Notes: generated from the letters alone by a model not told the origin. A stretch of 64,000 nucleotides of DNA from Streptomyces coeruleorubidus (GCF_028885415.1 NZ_CP118527.1:9176001-9240000); one strand, 5' to 3'. Positions 1 to 9,420 are shown, counted from the first letter of the stretch. Made by a program: numbers and translations.

Positions 1-1203
1 GCTGCACGGTGTGCTGCCGCACTTCAGCCCGCTCTGGCCGTCGGGCGGGAGGGACAGGTACACCAGTGCTCCCGTCGACGGACTCGCCTGCAGGGAGATG
101 TCCGGAACGCCGCGCATGGCGCCGATGGCTGTGCTGCCGGCCGGCAGCACGCCCGACTGATAGTCCGGCTTGGCGAAGACGCTGCTGTAGCCGCCGCCGG
201 AACCGGTCCAGCCGGTCTCCGATTGGCCGGGGGCGTTCTGGCAAGCCCCCGGCGGGGAGGCGCTGTCGACGACCCTGCCGCTGGTGGCACCCGGGTCGGT
301 GCACAGGTTCGTGCCGCCCACTCCGGTGACCAGCGGGTCGGACGCCGGCCACTCGACAGCGGGACCGGAGAGCGTCGACCCGCCCTGGCCCACCGGTGTC
401 TTGGCCGAGCCGGCGCTTCCGTCGTCACCCGACGAGCCGAGAACGGTGACGCCGTTCTGTGCCGCCGACTTGAAGGCGTAGCGCAGGTTCTGAAGCGATC
501 GGGCGCTGCCGAAGGCGCCCTCCGCCGAGGCGAACGACTGGGAGATGACGGTTGCGAGGTGATGCTCGACGACGTACTGCTCGGCGGCCATCATCTGAGG
601 GAAGCCCTGTACCCCGAGGGTCTCTGCGGTGGGGGTGGTCACCAGCAGGATGTTGGCGCCGGGTGCCATGGCATGGGCGGTCTCGACGTCAAGAGCCACC
701 TCCAGCGCCCACGCGCTCTTGTCCTCCTGCCCGGGGCTGTTGCTCGTGGACGGCGGCGCTTCGGTGGCGGGCGAGCCCTGCAGATGAAGCTCGCTGAAGG
801 TCGGCATGCCGGACGCACAACTGACGCCCTCTTCCCCGCACATGGGCGCAATGCCGAATGCACGGTCGAAGACATGCAGGTCGTGGGCCATGGTGTCGCT
901 GCCGTAGGAGTCGACGATGGCGATCGTCTGACCGCGTCCGTCGTCCCCGGCTGAGTGCAGCGGGCCCACGTTGTAGGCGGCCTGGATGGACTGTGGGGTG
1001 AAGCAGCGGCGTCCTGCTGACGCACACTGCGACTGGGTGGGTGGGGTCTGGCTGGTGGTCACCTGCGTGTAGTCGGCCACGGTAGGCCGTACTCGCGGAT
1101 AGGCGGCCTGGTAGGCCGCGCTCGTCGCGGGGACGGCGCCCGCCGCCGCGAGGCTGAGGGTTCCCACCCCCGCGAGTAGCCACCGTCTGATGGTGCGTGC
1201 CAT
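1..1203 (-). CDS. Secreted sedolisin-family (S53) serine peptidase, C-terminal part outside the window
   Basis: Secreted endopeptidase of the sedolisin (S53) type, which uses a Ser-Glu-Asp triad. The frame opens at ATG 1203, preceded by AAGGAAGGAC, with a Sec-type signal peptide (MARTIRRWLLAGVGTLSL...). At about residues 160-180 the motif ALEVALDVE gives the Glu-x3-Asp pair, and GSSGDDGS gives the oxyanion-hole Asp region. GVGGTNL and GVPDIS are further family signatures. The frame is open to base 1, so the nucleophile serine (GTSA-type motif) must lie beyond the left edge. No pro-kumamolisin prodomain is visible between the signal peptide and the catalytic domain. That fits the shorter actinobacterial subgroup and not classical sedolisins. 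It is divergent from the acyltransferase gene at 1476. Confidence 0.85.
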   Translation of the reverse strand, partial: MARTIRRWLLAGVGTLSLAAAGAVPATSAAYQAAYPRVRPTVADYTQVTTSQTPPTQSQCASAGRRCFTPQSIQAAYNVGPLHSAGDDGRGQTIAIVDSYGSDTMAHDLHVFDRAFGIAPMCGEEGVSCASGMPTFSELHLQGSPATEAPPSTSNSPGQEDKSAWALEVALDVETAHAMAPGANILLVTTPTAETLGVQGFPQMMAAEQYVVEHHLATVISQSFASAEGAFGSARSLQNLRYAFKSAAQNGVTVLGSSGDDGSAGSAKTPVGQGGSTLSGPAVEWPASDPLVTGVGGTNLCTDPGATSGRVVDSASPPGACQNAPGQSETGWTGSGGGYSSVFAKPDYQSGVLPAGSTAIGAMRGVPDISLQASPSTGALVYLSLPPDGQSGLKCGSTPCS

Positions 1204-1475
1204 CAGAGTCCTTCCTTGAGTTCGAAAGGGGACTTACGCGTCCGCCACCTCAGGTGGGGGGTGGGTACAGGGGGTGCGGACGTGGCGAGGCTAGCCCTCG
1301 CGGCTGCCGGGCCAACACATTCGTCCTGTCAACAGTGATCAAAGAATGGCCCTTGCCGAACCGGTCGAGCGGGCGGCCCACACCGATGTGATGCTCCCCA
1401 CGAGCCCGGAATGAAAGGCGACGATCGGGCAAGGCTCACGCGCATGCCGCACATGCACAACACTCGGCAGGTGAC

Positions 1476-2603
1476 GTGATGGCGGCGGCGGCCGGGGCGA
1501 CCCGGACGCCGCCCGCCACAGCGACCGCAGTCGAGACCGCTGCCACAACTCCGGTGCCTTCACTGCCGTCGCTCACGGGACTGCGATGGATGGCGGCGGT
1601 GCTGGTCTTCGGGCTGCATGTGCGCAACTTCGGATACTTCGGGGGTACCGGCGGGCGTATCGCGACGTGGGGGTTCGGGGCCGGGGCTACCGGGGTGTCG
1701 TTCTTCTTCATCCTCTCCGGCTTCGTCCTGATGTGGTCCGCACGGCCGGGCGACCGAGCACCGGCGTTCTGGTGGCGGCGTATCGCCCGGATCTATCCGG
1801 TCCACCTCGTCACCGCCGCGATCGCGCTGCTCATGGGCCTCACCCTGGCCCATCAGGTGAAGCCCACCCTGTATCAGGCCCTGGCCAACGTGCTGCTGTT
1901 GCATGCCTGGTGGCGCCCCTGGTGGCAGACGCTGGATCCCGTCAGCTGGTCGCTTGCCTGCGAGGCATTCTTCTACGCCGTCTTTCCGCTGCTGGCTCTC
2001 TGGCTGCGCCGCCTGGGAGCCCGGGGATCGGCCGTCCTGGCCGGTCTGTCGGTGCTGTCGGTGCTGGTGCTGGCCTGGTCGGACGCGCACCACTGGCTGG
2101 GCCAGCCGCTCTACTCCTTCCCTGCGGCCCGCCTCCCCGAGTTCGTCCTCGGTGCCGCTGTCGCCCGGATGGTCAGTCTCGGGCAATGGCGCGGGCCCAG
2201 CCTGGAGGCCTCACTCGCCCTGGCGATCATCGGCTACTTCCTCGTCCCCCAAGTACCCGCCGGATACCCGGCCACCACCTGCACCCTCATCGGCTTCACT
2301 CTGCTCATCCCGGCGGCGGCCGTCGCCGACCTGCGCGGCCTCCCCTCGCTGTGGCGGCACCGCAGGCTGGTGCGGCTGGGTGAACTCTCCTTCGTCTTCT
2401 ACATGATCCATCTACTTGTGCTGCGGGTCGGTACCAACCTGCTCGGCAACTCTCCGCACTTCGGCGTGCTGTCCGCGCTGACCGCCACCGTCGTCGCGTT
2501 CTCCGTGGCGCTGGGGTTGTCCTGGGCCTTGTACGAGGGCCTGGAACGCCCGGCCAGACGACTGCTGCTGCGCCGCATCCGTTTCCAGGACCGTGTCCCG
2601 TGA
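1476..2603 (+). CDS. Acyltransferase-3 family integral membrane O-acyltransferase
   Basis: Membrane acyltransferase of the acyltransferase-3 (OafA/YrhL-like) family, which O-acylates surface glycans or secondary metabolites. The first 28 residues are an Ala/Thr-rich cytoplasmic tail. PSLTGLRWMAAVLVFGLH follows, carrying the family's conserved histidine in the first membrane segment. Then comes FFFILSGFVLMWS, a hallmark of the family, and WSLACEAFFYAVFP near residue 160. About ten hydrophobic segments follow, and the chain ends in an Arg-rich tail. At 375 residues it has the usual length without an SGNH domain. GTG 1476 and ATG 1479 are adjacent candidate starts. The acceptor cannot be read from the sequence. 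The gene converges on the GT39 gene, only 12 bases away. Confidence 0.85.
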   Translation: MMAAAAGATRTPPATATAVETAATTPVPSLPSLTGLRWMAAVLVFGLHVRNFGYFGGTGGRIATWGFGAGATGVSFFFILSGFVLMWSARPGDRAPAFWWRRIARIYPVHLVTAAIALLMGLTLAHQVKPTLYQALANVLLLHAWWRPWWQTLDPVSWSLACEAFFYAVFPLLALWLRRLGARGSAVLAGLSVLSVLVLAWSDAHHWLGQPLYSFPAARLPEFVLGAAVARMVSLGQWRGPSLEASLALAIIGYFLVPQVPAGYPATTCTLIGFTLLIPAAAVADLRGLPSLWRHRRLVRLGELSFVFYMIHLLVLRVGTNLLGNSPHFGVLSALTATVVAFSVALGLSWALYEGLERPARRLLLRRIRFQDRVP

Positions 2604-2615
2604 ACACCGCGCCGG

Positions 2616-4541
2616 TCAGCCGGCCGTCGGGCGGCAGTCATAGAGGGTGAAACTCCCGTCCGTCCGACGCTCTTCATATGCGCGTGGGGACACGCGTGAG
2701 CAGTGGCCCTTGACCCAGGTGGTCGCCGGGGTGCTCGGACGCTGGGTCGTCAGCATGGCGTAGCGGACCTGGTGTTCGCCCACCAGCGTGCTCAGCTGCG
2801 CCGCGGTCGGGAAGGGTGTCAGCCCGGTGAAACCGCCCATGACCAGCAGCGGATCGGAGGCGGCCCGCAGCAGTGGCTCGGCGGTGTACGCGGCCTGGGT
2901 GGCCAGCAGGTACTTCTCGCCGCTCCGATGGGCCGTCAGGTAGGCGAGCAGGGCCTTGTCACGGGCGCTCGGCGTGGACAGCCCGGTGCTGAACGTGGGC
3001 TCGCGGCCGTGCAGGTCGGCGTAGTTGCCACCGACCGGGCCGGCCAGTGGGGAGGTGGCGGCCCCTGCGTAGAGCGGGTCGATGCTGGACACCGCCCAGG
3101 CCGTGGGGAGGACGAGCACGGCGGCGACGCCGGCGGCCAGTGCCCAGGCTCGCTGCCGGGAACCCGTGCGCGGCCCGCGCTGCCCCAGCGCGGCGACGCT
3201 GCACAGGGCGAGCATCACGACCACGGGCAGCAGCCAGGCGGCGAAGCGGGTGTGTGCGTCCAGCAGTAGGGCCCAGCCCGAGGTCAGCGCGATCGCCGCG
3301 GGCAGTACCGCGCGATGCCAGGCGGCCTGAGGTGCCCGGTACTCCCGCCAGAAGGTGGTCAGGCCGCCGCCGCTCAGCGCGGCGAGCGCGGGGGCGATGA
3401 CGGCGGTGTAGTAAGCGTGGTTTCCGTTGGAGGTGCTGAAGACGGCCACGTGCAGGGCCAGCCAGCCGCCCCAGAGCAGGAAGCCGGCCCGCGCCAGGTC
3501 GCCGCGCGGCTGCCCGGCCCGCCACAGCACCCCCAGCAGCGCCGCCAGCACGGCCAGCGGCAGGAGCCAGGCGATCTGAGGGCCGACGATGTGGTTGACC
3601 AGCATCCCCCACCCGGTGTTGCCAGTGGTGCGGCTGGCGGACGTGCCCGGTACTGCTCCCAGCGCGCCGGCGTCACCGCCGAAGCGGCTGATGCCGTTGT
3701 AGCCGAAGACCAGAGTGAAGGGGTTGTTGTTGGTGGTGCCGTCCAGGTAGGGGCGGTCGGCCGGGCGTGTCGCCAGCACCAGCAGCAGCCACGAAGAGGA
3801 GACCGCCAGCGCGGTGGCGCCCAGCAGGAGCGCCCGCCCCACGCGACGCAACGCCCCGCCCGGGGCCGCCAGCAGGTAGACCGCCACGAAGACCGGCAGC
3901 AGCAGCCAGGCCTGCAGCATCTTCGCCTGGAAGGCCAGGCCGACCCACATGCCGCAGGCCAGCAGCGGCAGCAAGCGTCCGCTGCGCGCCGCCGTCAGGA
4001 GCGCCTCGGCGGCCAGCACCAGCAGCAGGGTGAGCAGCTCGTCCGGGATGGTGGCCCGGTCGAGCGCCGCCGTCACGGGAGTGGCGGTGAGCGCCAGTGC
4101 CGCGATCAGGGCGGCCGGCGGCCCGGCCCAGGCGCGCACCGTCCGGTGCAGCACGTAGACGGTGAGCACGCCCTCCAGCACGTGCGGCAGCGCCACCGCC
4201 CAGGTGTGCGGGCCGAAGAGCCACACCGAGGCCGCGTCGGGCCAGAAGCCGCCGGGTGTCTTGTCGATGCTGATCGTGCCGCTGGGGTCGAGGCCGCCGA
4301 AGAGGAACGCCCGCCGGCTGGTGGCCATGGAGCGGATGGCCGCGCCGTAGTAGGGGTGCACGGCGGCGTGGTTCAGGCCCCAGCCGTAGAGCAGAGCCGC
4401 GGCGGCGAGCACGCCGAGCAGGCTCGCGCGCTCCCAGCGCGCGGGGCTGTCCCACCCCGCGTCGAGGGCGTCGCTGCGGCGGGAGCGGTCGGCCCTGCGG
4501 CGGTGCGCGCCGGTTTCCCGGGCGCGGGGAGCGGTGGCCAT
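2616..4541 (-). CDS. GT39-type (ArnT/PMT-like) polyprenyl-phosphate-sugar glycosyltransferase
   Basis: Integral membrane glycosyltransferase of the ArnT/PMT superfamily, which transfers a sugar from a polyprenyl phosphate to an extracytoplasmic acceptor. A basic N-terminal tail precedes the first membrane segment at about residue 40. The first external loop holds the acidic motif GLDPSGTISIDKTPGGFWPD, matching the DxD-like catalytic region of the family. About eleven further hydrophobic helices follow, then a soluble C-terminal domain of about 180 residues with YLLATQAAYTAEPLLRAA and a YAMLTTQ strand, as in actinobacterial YkcB-like proteins. It is downstream of the NlpC/P60 gene by 54 bases on the same strand, so the two probably share an operon with a cell-envelope role. 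The donor and acceptor are not determinable. Confidence 0.8.
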   Translation of the reverse strand: MATAPRARETGAHRRRADRSRRSDALDAGWDSPARWERASLLGVLAAAALLYGWGLNHAAVHPYYGAAIRSMATSRRAFLFGGLDPSGTISIDKTPGGFWPDAASVWLFGPHTWAVALPHVLEGVLTVYVLHRTVRAWAGPPAALIAALALTATPVTAALDRATIPDELLTLLLVLAAEALLTAARSGRLLPLLACGMWVGLAFQAKMLQAWLLLPVFVAVYLLAAPGGALRRVGRALLLGATALAVSSSWLLLVLATRPADRPYLDGTTNNNPFTLVFGYNGISRFGGDAGALGAVPGTSASRTTGNTGWGMLVNHIVGPQIAWLLPLAVLAALLGVLWRAGQPRGDLARAGFLLWGGWLALHVAVFSTSNGNHAYYTAVIAPALAALSGGGLTTFWREYRAPQAAWHRAVLPAAIALTSGWALLLDAHTRFAAWLLPVVVMLALCSVAALGQRGPRTGSRQRAWALAAGVAAVLVLPTAWAVSSIDPLYAGAATSPLAGPVGGNYADLHGREPTFSTGLSTPSARDKALLAYLTAHRSGEKYLLATQAAYTAEPLLRAASDPLLVMGGFTGLTPFPTAAQLSTLVGEHQVRYAMLTTQRPSTPATTWVKGHCSRVSPRAYEERRTDGSFTLYDCRPTAG

Positions 4542-4595
4542 GAGACGGGGTCGTCCTTCGCGGGGTGCTGGTTGGGCTCGGGGTGGTAGGTACCG

Positions 4596-5678
4596 CTACA
4601 GGCGGCGGGCGGCGCGGAAACCGCGGGCGTAGAAGTCGGTGCCGTCGAGCAGGGCGTGGCCGGCGAGGTCACCCATGGTGGGGCCGTTGGCGGCGGAGCG
4701 GCTCGAGTAGAAGCGGGGGCGGCCCGCGTTGTCGAGGCCCAGGTACATCCCGCAGTGGTCGATGACGTTCGGCTCGTTCTTGATGATGGCGAAGAAGACC
4801 AGATCGCCGGGTTGCAGCACGCCGAGGTCGGTGGGCTGCCGGCCCTTGTCGGGGATGAGCAGTTTCCCGGGGCCGTAGGCGGCGATGGCGTAGGCGCGGC
4901 GGGGCAGGCCGACGCCCGCGGTGTTGGTGTCGTGCATGGGTATGCCGATCCGGTAGCCCCACACCAGGCGCTGGAAGCCGGAGCAGTCGACGTCGCTGTA
5001 GCGGGCCTTCTCCGGCTCGACGCGGCTGCCGTCCGGGAAGGTCCACGGAATGCCGAGGTAGTCGTAGAAGTCGGACCGCTCGTCGTGGTAGCCGAAGTCC
5101 AGGGACGAACCGACACCTGGATTGCGCGGCCCGAAGTGGGCCGTGCCGGCGTAGCGCACCCCGGCGGAGTCGTGCTTGTCCGGCGCCCCGGCGCTGCTGT
5201 ACTGGAACGCGACCGCGAAGACGTCCGGGCTGGTGTCGCGCAGCGCCTCGGGGAACCACCGCTTGAACCAGGAGCTCTCCTCCCTGCCCTGCCGCCACTC
5301 GCTGGGCAGGACGCGCACCCAGGCGTCCGTGGTGACGGTGGCTGTGGTGGTGCGGGGTTCGCTGAAGGTGCGGGACGGGCCGGTGAGCACGGCCGTGCGG
5401 GCCCCGTCGGTGAAGGTCGCCACGACGCTGCCGTCGGCGTCCCGTACCACGGTGCGGGCCGGGTTGCCGAGCCGCTCGAACCGGTGGCCGCCCACGGGCC
5501 TTGCCTGGGGCACGGAGCCGTCCACCGTGGGGATGTTCGCGCCGGGGCGGTGTTCGAGGCGCTGCCAGGCGTAGGCGCCGCCCGCGCCCGCCGCAGCGAG
5601 GCCGGCGAGGGAGGCAAGGACCTGACGGCGGGTCAGGCCGCCGTCCCTGCCGTGACCGGACCTGGAGTCGGGATACAT
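4596..5678 (-). CDS. Tat-exported NlpC/P60 (C40) cell-wall cysteine peptidase
   Basis: Secreted peptidase likely cutting stem peptides of peptidoglycan or polyglutamate. The start at ATG 5678 is supported by AGGAGGACGAG. The N-terminus has TRRQVLASLAGLAAAG, a twin-arginine signal. The C-terminal third carries the papain-like NlpC/P60 core: DVDCSGF holds the nucleophile Cys near residue 231, LQPGDLVFF follows, and DHCGMYLG gives the catalytic His near residue 307. The middle 150 residues are a beta-rich region with no family I recognise. The gene lies between the frameshifted pgsC and the GT39 gene on one strand. Such hydrolases accompany poly-gamma-glutamate-type loci, so a role in trimming an anionic surface polymer is a reasonable inference but unproven. 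Confidence 0.82.
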   Translation of the reverse strand: MYPDSRSGHGRDGGLTRRQVLASLAGLAAAGAGGAYAWQRLEHRPGANIPTVDGSVPQARPVGGHRFERLGNPARTVVRDADGSVVATFTDGARTAVLTGPSRTFSEPRTTTATVTTDAWVRVLPSEWRQGREESSWFKRWFPEALRDTSPDVFAVAFQYSSAGAPDKHDSAGVRYAGTAHFGPRNPGVGSSLDFGYHDERSDFYDYLGIPWTFPDGSRVEPEKARYSDVDCSGFQRLVWGYRIGIPMHDTNTAGVGLPRRAYAIAAYGPGKLLIPDKGRQPTDLGVLQPGDLVFFAIIKNEPNVIDHCGMYLGLDNAGRPRFYSSRSAANGPTMGDLAGHALLDGTDFYARGFRAARRL

Positions 5679-5709
5679 CTCGTCCTCCTGAGGCGTGCGA
5701 GGCGGTGCG

Positions 5710-6199
5710 TCAGGTGGTGGGCACAGCGCCGAGCAGCAGCCCGGCGGCGATGATCACGTAGGTGGCCAGGGTGACGGCCGTGGTGGAGAGCACGGTCGCC
5801 CCGAACGGCTGGCGGACGAGCTGGTACGCGATGAGGCCGGGCACGATGAAGCCCAGCGTCTGCGAGGTGTACAGCAACGGGAACTGATCGTTGAGCGCAA
5901 GCATCACGGTGGTCTGCATCACCACTGCGCACACGACCACCGCGGCGAACAGCCGCTTGCCATAGAGGATCACGTTGCGCTGCAGCAGCCGGGTCGCGCC
6001 GTAGGTGAGCGCGGCCACGCCGACCATCATCGCCGCCAGCTGCACATGGGTGACAAGTGTCAGCGCCACCCAGCGGGGTGATCATCCCGCCGGGTGAGAG
6101 GTTGGTGGTCAGGTAGCACACGAGGGAAAAGACCAGGCCCAGCGCGATTCCCAGCGCGGCGACCTGCGGTGTGAGGTTGGCGGATATCACGGTTGGCAT
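5710..6199 (-). pseudogene. pgsC: Poly-gamma-glutamate synthesis protein PgsC/CapC, frameshifted
   Basis: Membrane subunit of poly-gamma-glutamate synthesis/export (PgsC/CapC family). The N-terminal segment reads NLTPQVAALGIALGLVF through SPGGMITP in the frame starting at 6199. The rest, WVALTLVTHVQLAAMM, then ALTYG, VILYGKRLFAA and LGFIVPGLIAYQLVRQP, continues in another frame from about base 6072. Family members join these parts as MITPGW. The DNA reads CCG-C-TGG at about 6076-6070, so two bases appear to be missing. Only this lesion separates the two halves, and the combined length (about 162 residues) is near normal. The start is ATG 6199 or GTG 6190. The partner ligase PgsB/CapB is not seen nearby. 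A consensus error at this site is the alternative. Confidence 0.75.
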
Positions 6200-6209
6200 T
6201 GTGCGGCGG

Positions 6210-6731
6210 GCGGCGGCGTACACGCCGGACGCGCTGGTGATCGAGTGCATGGCCGTGCTGCCCGCGCTGGCCGGGCGAAGTAGAGGATGCGGGCGCCGGA
6301 TACGGCGGTCACGAGCCGCGGCGGGACGGTGGTGCGCTCCGCGTCTGCGGCCAGGCCCTCCACGCCGATCCCGGCGAGCGGCACGGTCCCGCCGCTCGCG
6401 GCCAGCAGGTGACCGGTGGCCGGATCGACCAGGGCGGCGCCGTGTCCGATCGGCGGCCGGCGACGATCGCCTTGAGGGCCGTCGCGGGCGCGGTCGTACT
6501 GGTCGGGGTGTATGCCTCGGCAGCTCGGCGCAGCGTATTCGCCTCCGCGCTGATGGAGCCCCGGACCGACACGGCAGCGTCCGCGGCGATCTGTCGCTCG
6601 GTGTCCCGCACCGCAAGCGGCAGTTGCTCGCTGGGGATGGAGCCGAGGGCGTAGACGGTGAATCCGGCGACCGAGAGCAGAAGCACCATCAGGATGGCGA
6701 CCGGCGGGCGGACGCCGCCTATGAGCGGCAT
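6210..6731 (-). pseudogene. Remnant of a membrane protein with an extracytoplasmic sensor-like domain
   Basis: From ATG 6731 a chain begins with one membrane helix (VAILMVLLLSVAGFTVYALG) and a helical stretch (AVRDTERQIAADAAVSVRG) like the start of an extracytoplasmic Cache-type sensor. Near base 6450 the sense continues in a second frame as IGHGAALVDPATGHLLAASG, then GVEGLAADAERTTVPPRLVT and ARILYF. Near 6275 that similarity stops and a third frame leads into pgsC. So there is at least one one-base shift near 6450 and an abrupt loss of the 3' half. I cannot name the parent family. Its place directly ahead of pgsC suggests that the deletion removed the end of this gene and whatever lay between them. 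Confidence 0.5.
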
Positions 6732-6972
6732 GTCGGCGCGGCGGCGAATGCGGTGTCGTCGCGGCGCTCGTGCGTACGTGGACAGGGCGGGGTCCTCTCA
6801 CAGCGCCGACAAGCACCTGCAAAAGCCGACAACGGTCGCTGAACGCACACAGGTTATTACGGTTTGGTCATGGTTCCTTCACTTCTGGGCGTGAAAGCGG
6901 TAAGGATCAGGATCCGCCGCCTGCGCACCTCATCGTGAGACGTTCTGGAGGGGCCGGCGCCGGAGCCCCAGG

Positions 6973-9420
6973 TCATCGGTGTGGTGATGGTCCGCCACCG
7001 TTCCCCTGCTTGCCGCCTCCCGGGCCGAAGAGACCTCCGGTCAGGCCGGGACTGGTCGGCGAGGGGGAGGGTGTGGGAGCGGTGGGGGAGGCGCACCCGC
7101 CCGGGATGTCGCTGCACGGCGTGATGGACGGGGACGGTGCCGGTGTGGTGGGTGAGGGGGTGCTCGAGGGCGACTCGGTCGGGGATGCCGAGGGGGTGGC
7201 GGACGGAGCGCCGTTCTCGTTGGCTCCCTGTCCGAGTGGCGGTGCCGGAGGGAAGGACTTCACGGGCTGGCCCTGGAGGGCGGCGGACATGTAGCCGAGC
7301 CACACCTGGGTGGGCATGTCCGCGCCGAAGACCTTGCTGTACCCGCCGACTCCGGACATGGACCGCAGGCCCGAGTTGCCGGAGCCCTCCTTGAACATGG
7401 TGACCGCCGTGGACAGCTGCGGGGTGTAGCCGATGAACCAGGCGGACTTGTAGTCGTCCGTGGTGCCGGTCTTGCCTGCGGCGGGCCGTCCGAGGGCCAA
7501 GGCGTTGGTGCCGGTGCCGTGCTCGACCACGTCCCGCAGCACGTTTGTGACGGTTTCGGCGGTCGAGGCGGGCATGGCCCGGGTGCCGGCGGGCGGGGTG
7601 AAACCCGGGAGTTGCCGCCCGCCGTCGAGGACCTTGGTGACCGAGTAGGGCTCGTGGTGGACCCCGTCCGCGGCGAAGGTGCCGTAGGCGTCGGCCATGC
7701 GGATGGCCGACGGGGTGGAGGTGCCGATGTAGAAGCCGGCGGTGTCGTACTGGAGGCTGCTGCGCAGCAGGCCGGCCGCCAGCGCCTCGTTCTCCACGGT
7801 GTCGTACCCGACGTACTCGCCCAGCTGGACGTACGGGGTGTTGACCGACTGCTCCATTGCCTTGCGCAGGGTGATGTAACCCCACTTGGTGGAGACGTCG
7901 TTCTGCTGATGGAGCAGCCCGGTGGGGTCGCTGCCGTCCGGGAGGTACTGTCCCTGCTGGTTCTTGATCTCGATGCCGTTGTCGCCGTCGAACCTGCTCT
8001 CCGGCGTGATCGGCGACGGCGGCCGGCCGGGGGAGAGGACCGCGCCGTGGTCCAGGGCGGCGGCGAGATCGAAGGGCTTGAAGGTGGAACCGACCGGCAC
8101 GCCGGAACTGTTGGCGTTGTCCGTGTAGTGGCCCTTGTTCCAGCCGTCGCCGCCGTACAGGGCCACGATCGCTCCGGTGGCCGGGTCGACGGAGGCGGCA
8201 CCGACCTGCACGTTCCGGTCCGCCGGCCGGTGCCGCGGGTCCAGGTGCTGCCCCCGCATCCTGGCCACCGAGGCGCTCAGTTCGGCGACCTGGTGCCTGT
8301 CGAACGTGGTGTAGATCTGGTAGCCGCCCTGGTTCAGCTGCTGGTCGCTGATGGACGAGTGCTGCTCGACGTACTGCTCGGCGATCTGGACCAGGTAGCC
8401 GACCTGCCCGCTCATCGAGCCGGAGCGGGACATCGGTTTTGGCACCGGGAAGCCCGCCCGCAGATACCGCTGTTCCTGTGTGGGGCTCAACTTCCCGATG
8501 GCGGCCATCCGGTTCAGCACGTACTTCCAGCGGGCGGTGGCCTGGGGGCGGGCCTGCGGGTCGTCGGCGTTCATCATCACGCTCGGCTCGTTCACCGTGG
8601 CCGCCAGGAACGCTCCCTGGCTGACGTTCAGCCTCTCCACGGGAAGGTGGTAGTACGCCTGGGCGGCGGCCTCGATGCCGTAGGCCCCGCGGCCGTAGTA
8701 GTTGCTGTTCAGATAGCCCTGAAGAATCTGCTGCTTGCTGAGCTTCGCTCCGATCTTCAAAGAGATCATGATCTCCTTGAACTTGCGCGACAGGGTCTGG
8801 TCCTGGCTGAGGTAGGTGTTCTTCACGAACTGCTGCGTGATGGTCGACCCGGACTGCACCTGGCCGCCCTCCGCCATGTGGTACAGCGCCCGGAGGATGC
8901 CCTGGGGGTCGACGCCCGGGTCGGTGTAGAAGGACGCGTTCTCCGCCGCGAGGAAGTCCCACTGCACATCGGACGGAACTTGCGACAGGCTCACGTTCTG
9001 CCGGTTCACCTGGCCCACGCTGGCCATCTGCGAGCCGTCCGACCAGTAGAACACGTTGTTCTGCAGCTGGGTGTTCGGATTGACGCTCGGAACGGACACC
9101 GTCGCGTAGGCGAAGCCAACCGCGCCGACCGTGGCGCCGACGAGCAGCATGAGGACGGTCGACACCTGCTTCCAGGACGGCAGCCAGCGCCGCAGACCGC
9201 GTCTGCCGGCCCGCGGATAGTCGATCAGCCGCTTCCTCCCGGACGTCCCGCGCCGGGAGGAAGCGGCCGGACGCACACCCGGGCCGTGTCTCTCCGTCGT
9301 CCTGCGCGGCCAGCGCCGGTTCGCCGTCTGGGCGGCCCTGCGCATCTCCGCTCGGGTCATCCTGGGCTGTCCGCCCGCAGGCCCCTTTTGCGAAGGAGTC
9401 CCGCTACGGTAATCGCTCAT
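6973..9420 (-). CDS. Class A penicillin-binding protein (transglycosylase-transpeptidase)
   Basis: Bifunctional peptidoglycan synthase that polymerises glycan strands and cross-links stem peptides outside the membrane. A basic cytoplasmic tail of about 80 residues is followed by one membrane helix (STVLMLLVGATVGAVGFAYA). The GT51 domain spans about residues 120-320, with AAENASFYTDPG carrying the catalytic Glu and GSTITQQFVKN. The transpeptidase domain spans about 400-730, with VGSTFKPFDLA (Ser of SxxK near 441), SVNTPYVQ and AGKTGTTDDY (KTG near 648). The C-terminus is a Ser/Pro/Thr-rich tail of about 80 residues ending in Gly-rich sequence, typical of Streptomyces paralogues. I choose ATG 9420 (MSDYRSG). 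An in-frame start upstream at 9444 or beyond is possible. Its gene neighbours do not form an obvious operon with it. Confidence 0.92.
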   Translation of the reverse strand: MSDYRSGTPSQKGPAGGQPRMTRAEMRRAAQTANRRWPRRTTERHGPGVRPAASSRRGTSGRKRLIDYPRAGRRGLRRWLPSWKQVSTVLMLLVGATVGAVGFAYATVSVPSVNPNTQLQNNVFYWSDGSQMASVGQVNRQNVSLSQVPSDVQWDFLAAENASFYTDPGVDPQGILRALYHMAEGGQVQSGSTITQQFVKNTYLSQDQTLSRKFKEIMISLKIGAKLSKQQILQGYLNSNYYGRGAYGIEAAAQAYYHLPVERLNVSQGAFLAATVNEPSVMMNADDPQARPQATARWKYVLNRMAAIGKLSPTQEQRYLRAGFPVPKPMSRSGSMSGQVGYLVQIAEQYVEQHSSISDQQLNQGGYQIYTTFDRHQVAELSASVARMRGQHLDPRHRPADRNVQVGAASVDPATGAIVALYGGDGWNKGHYTDNANSSGVPVGSTFKPFDLAAALDHGAVLSPGRPPSPITPESRFDGDNGIEIKNQQGQYLPDGSDPTGLLHQQNDVSTKWGYITLRKAMEQSVNTPYVQLGEYVGYDTVENEALAAGLLRSSLQYDTAGFYIGTSTPSAIRMADAYGTFAADGVHHEPYSVTKVLDGGRQLPGFTPPAGTRAMPASTAETVTNVLRDVVEHGTGTNALALGRPAAGKTGTTDDYKSAWFIGYTPQLSTAVTMFKEGSGNSGLRSMSGVGGYSKVFGADMPTQVWLGYMSAALQGQPVKSFPPAPPLGQGANENGAPSATPSASPTESPSSTPSPTTPAPSPSITPCSDIPGGCASPTAPTPSPSPTSPGLTGGLFGPGGGKQGNGGGPSPHR

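Noticed and set aside
1..1203. Truncated protease as a pseudogene
   Set aside because: The frame is open to the window edge and every visible motif is intact, so the cut is due only to the window.
5710..6199. Programmed frameshift in pgsC
   Set aside because: There is no slippery heptamer or obvious stimulatory structure at CCG-C-TGG, and intact relatives read straight through, so a lesion or a consensus error is simpler.
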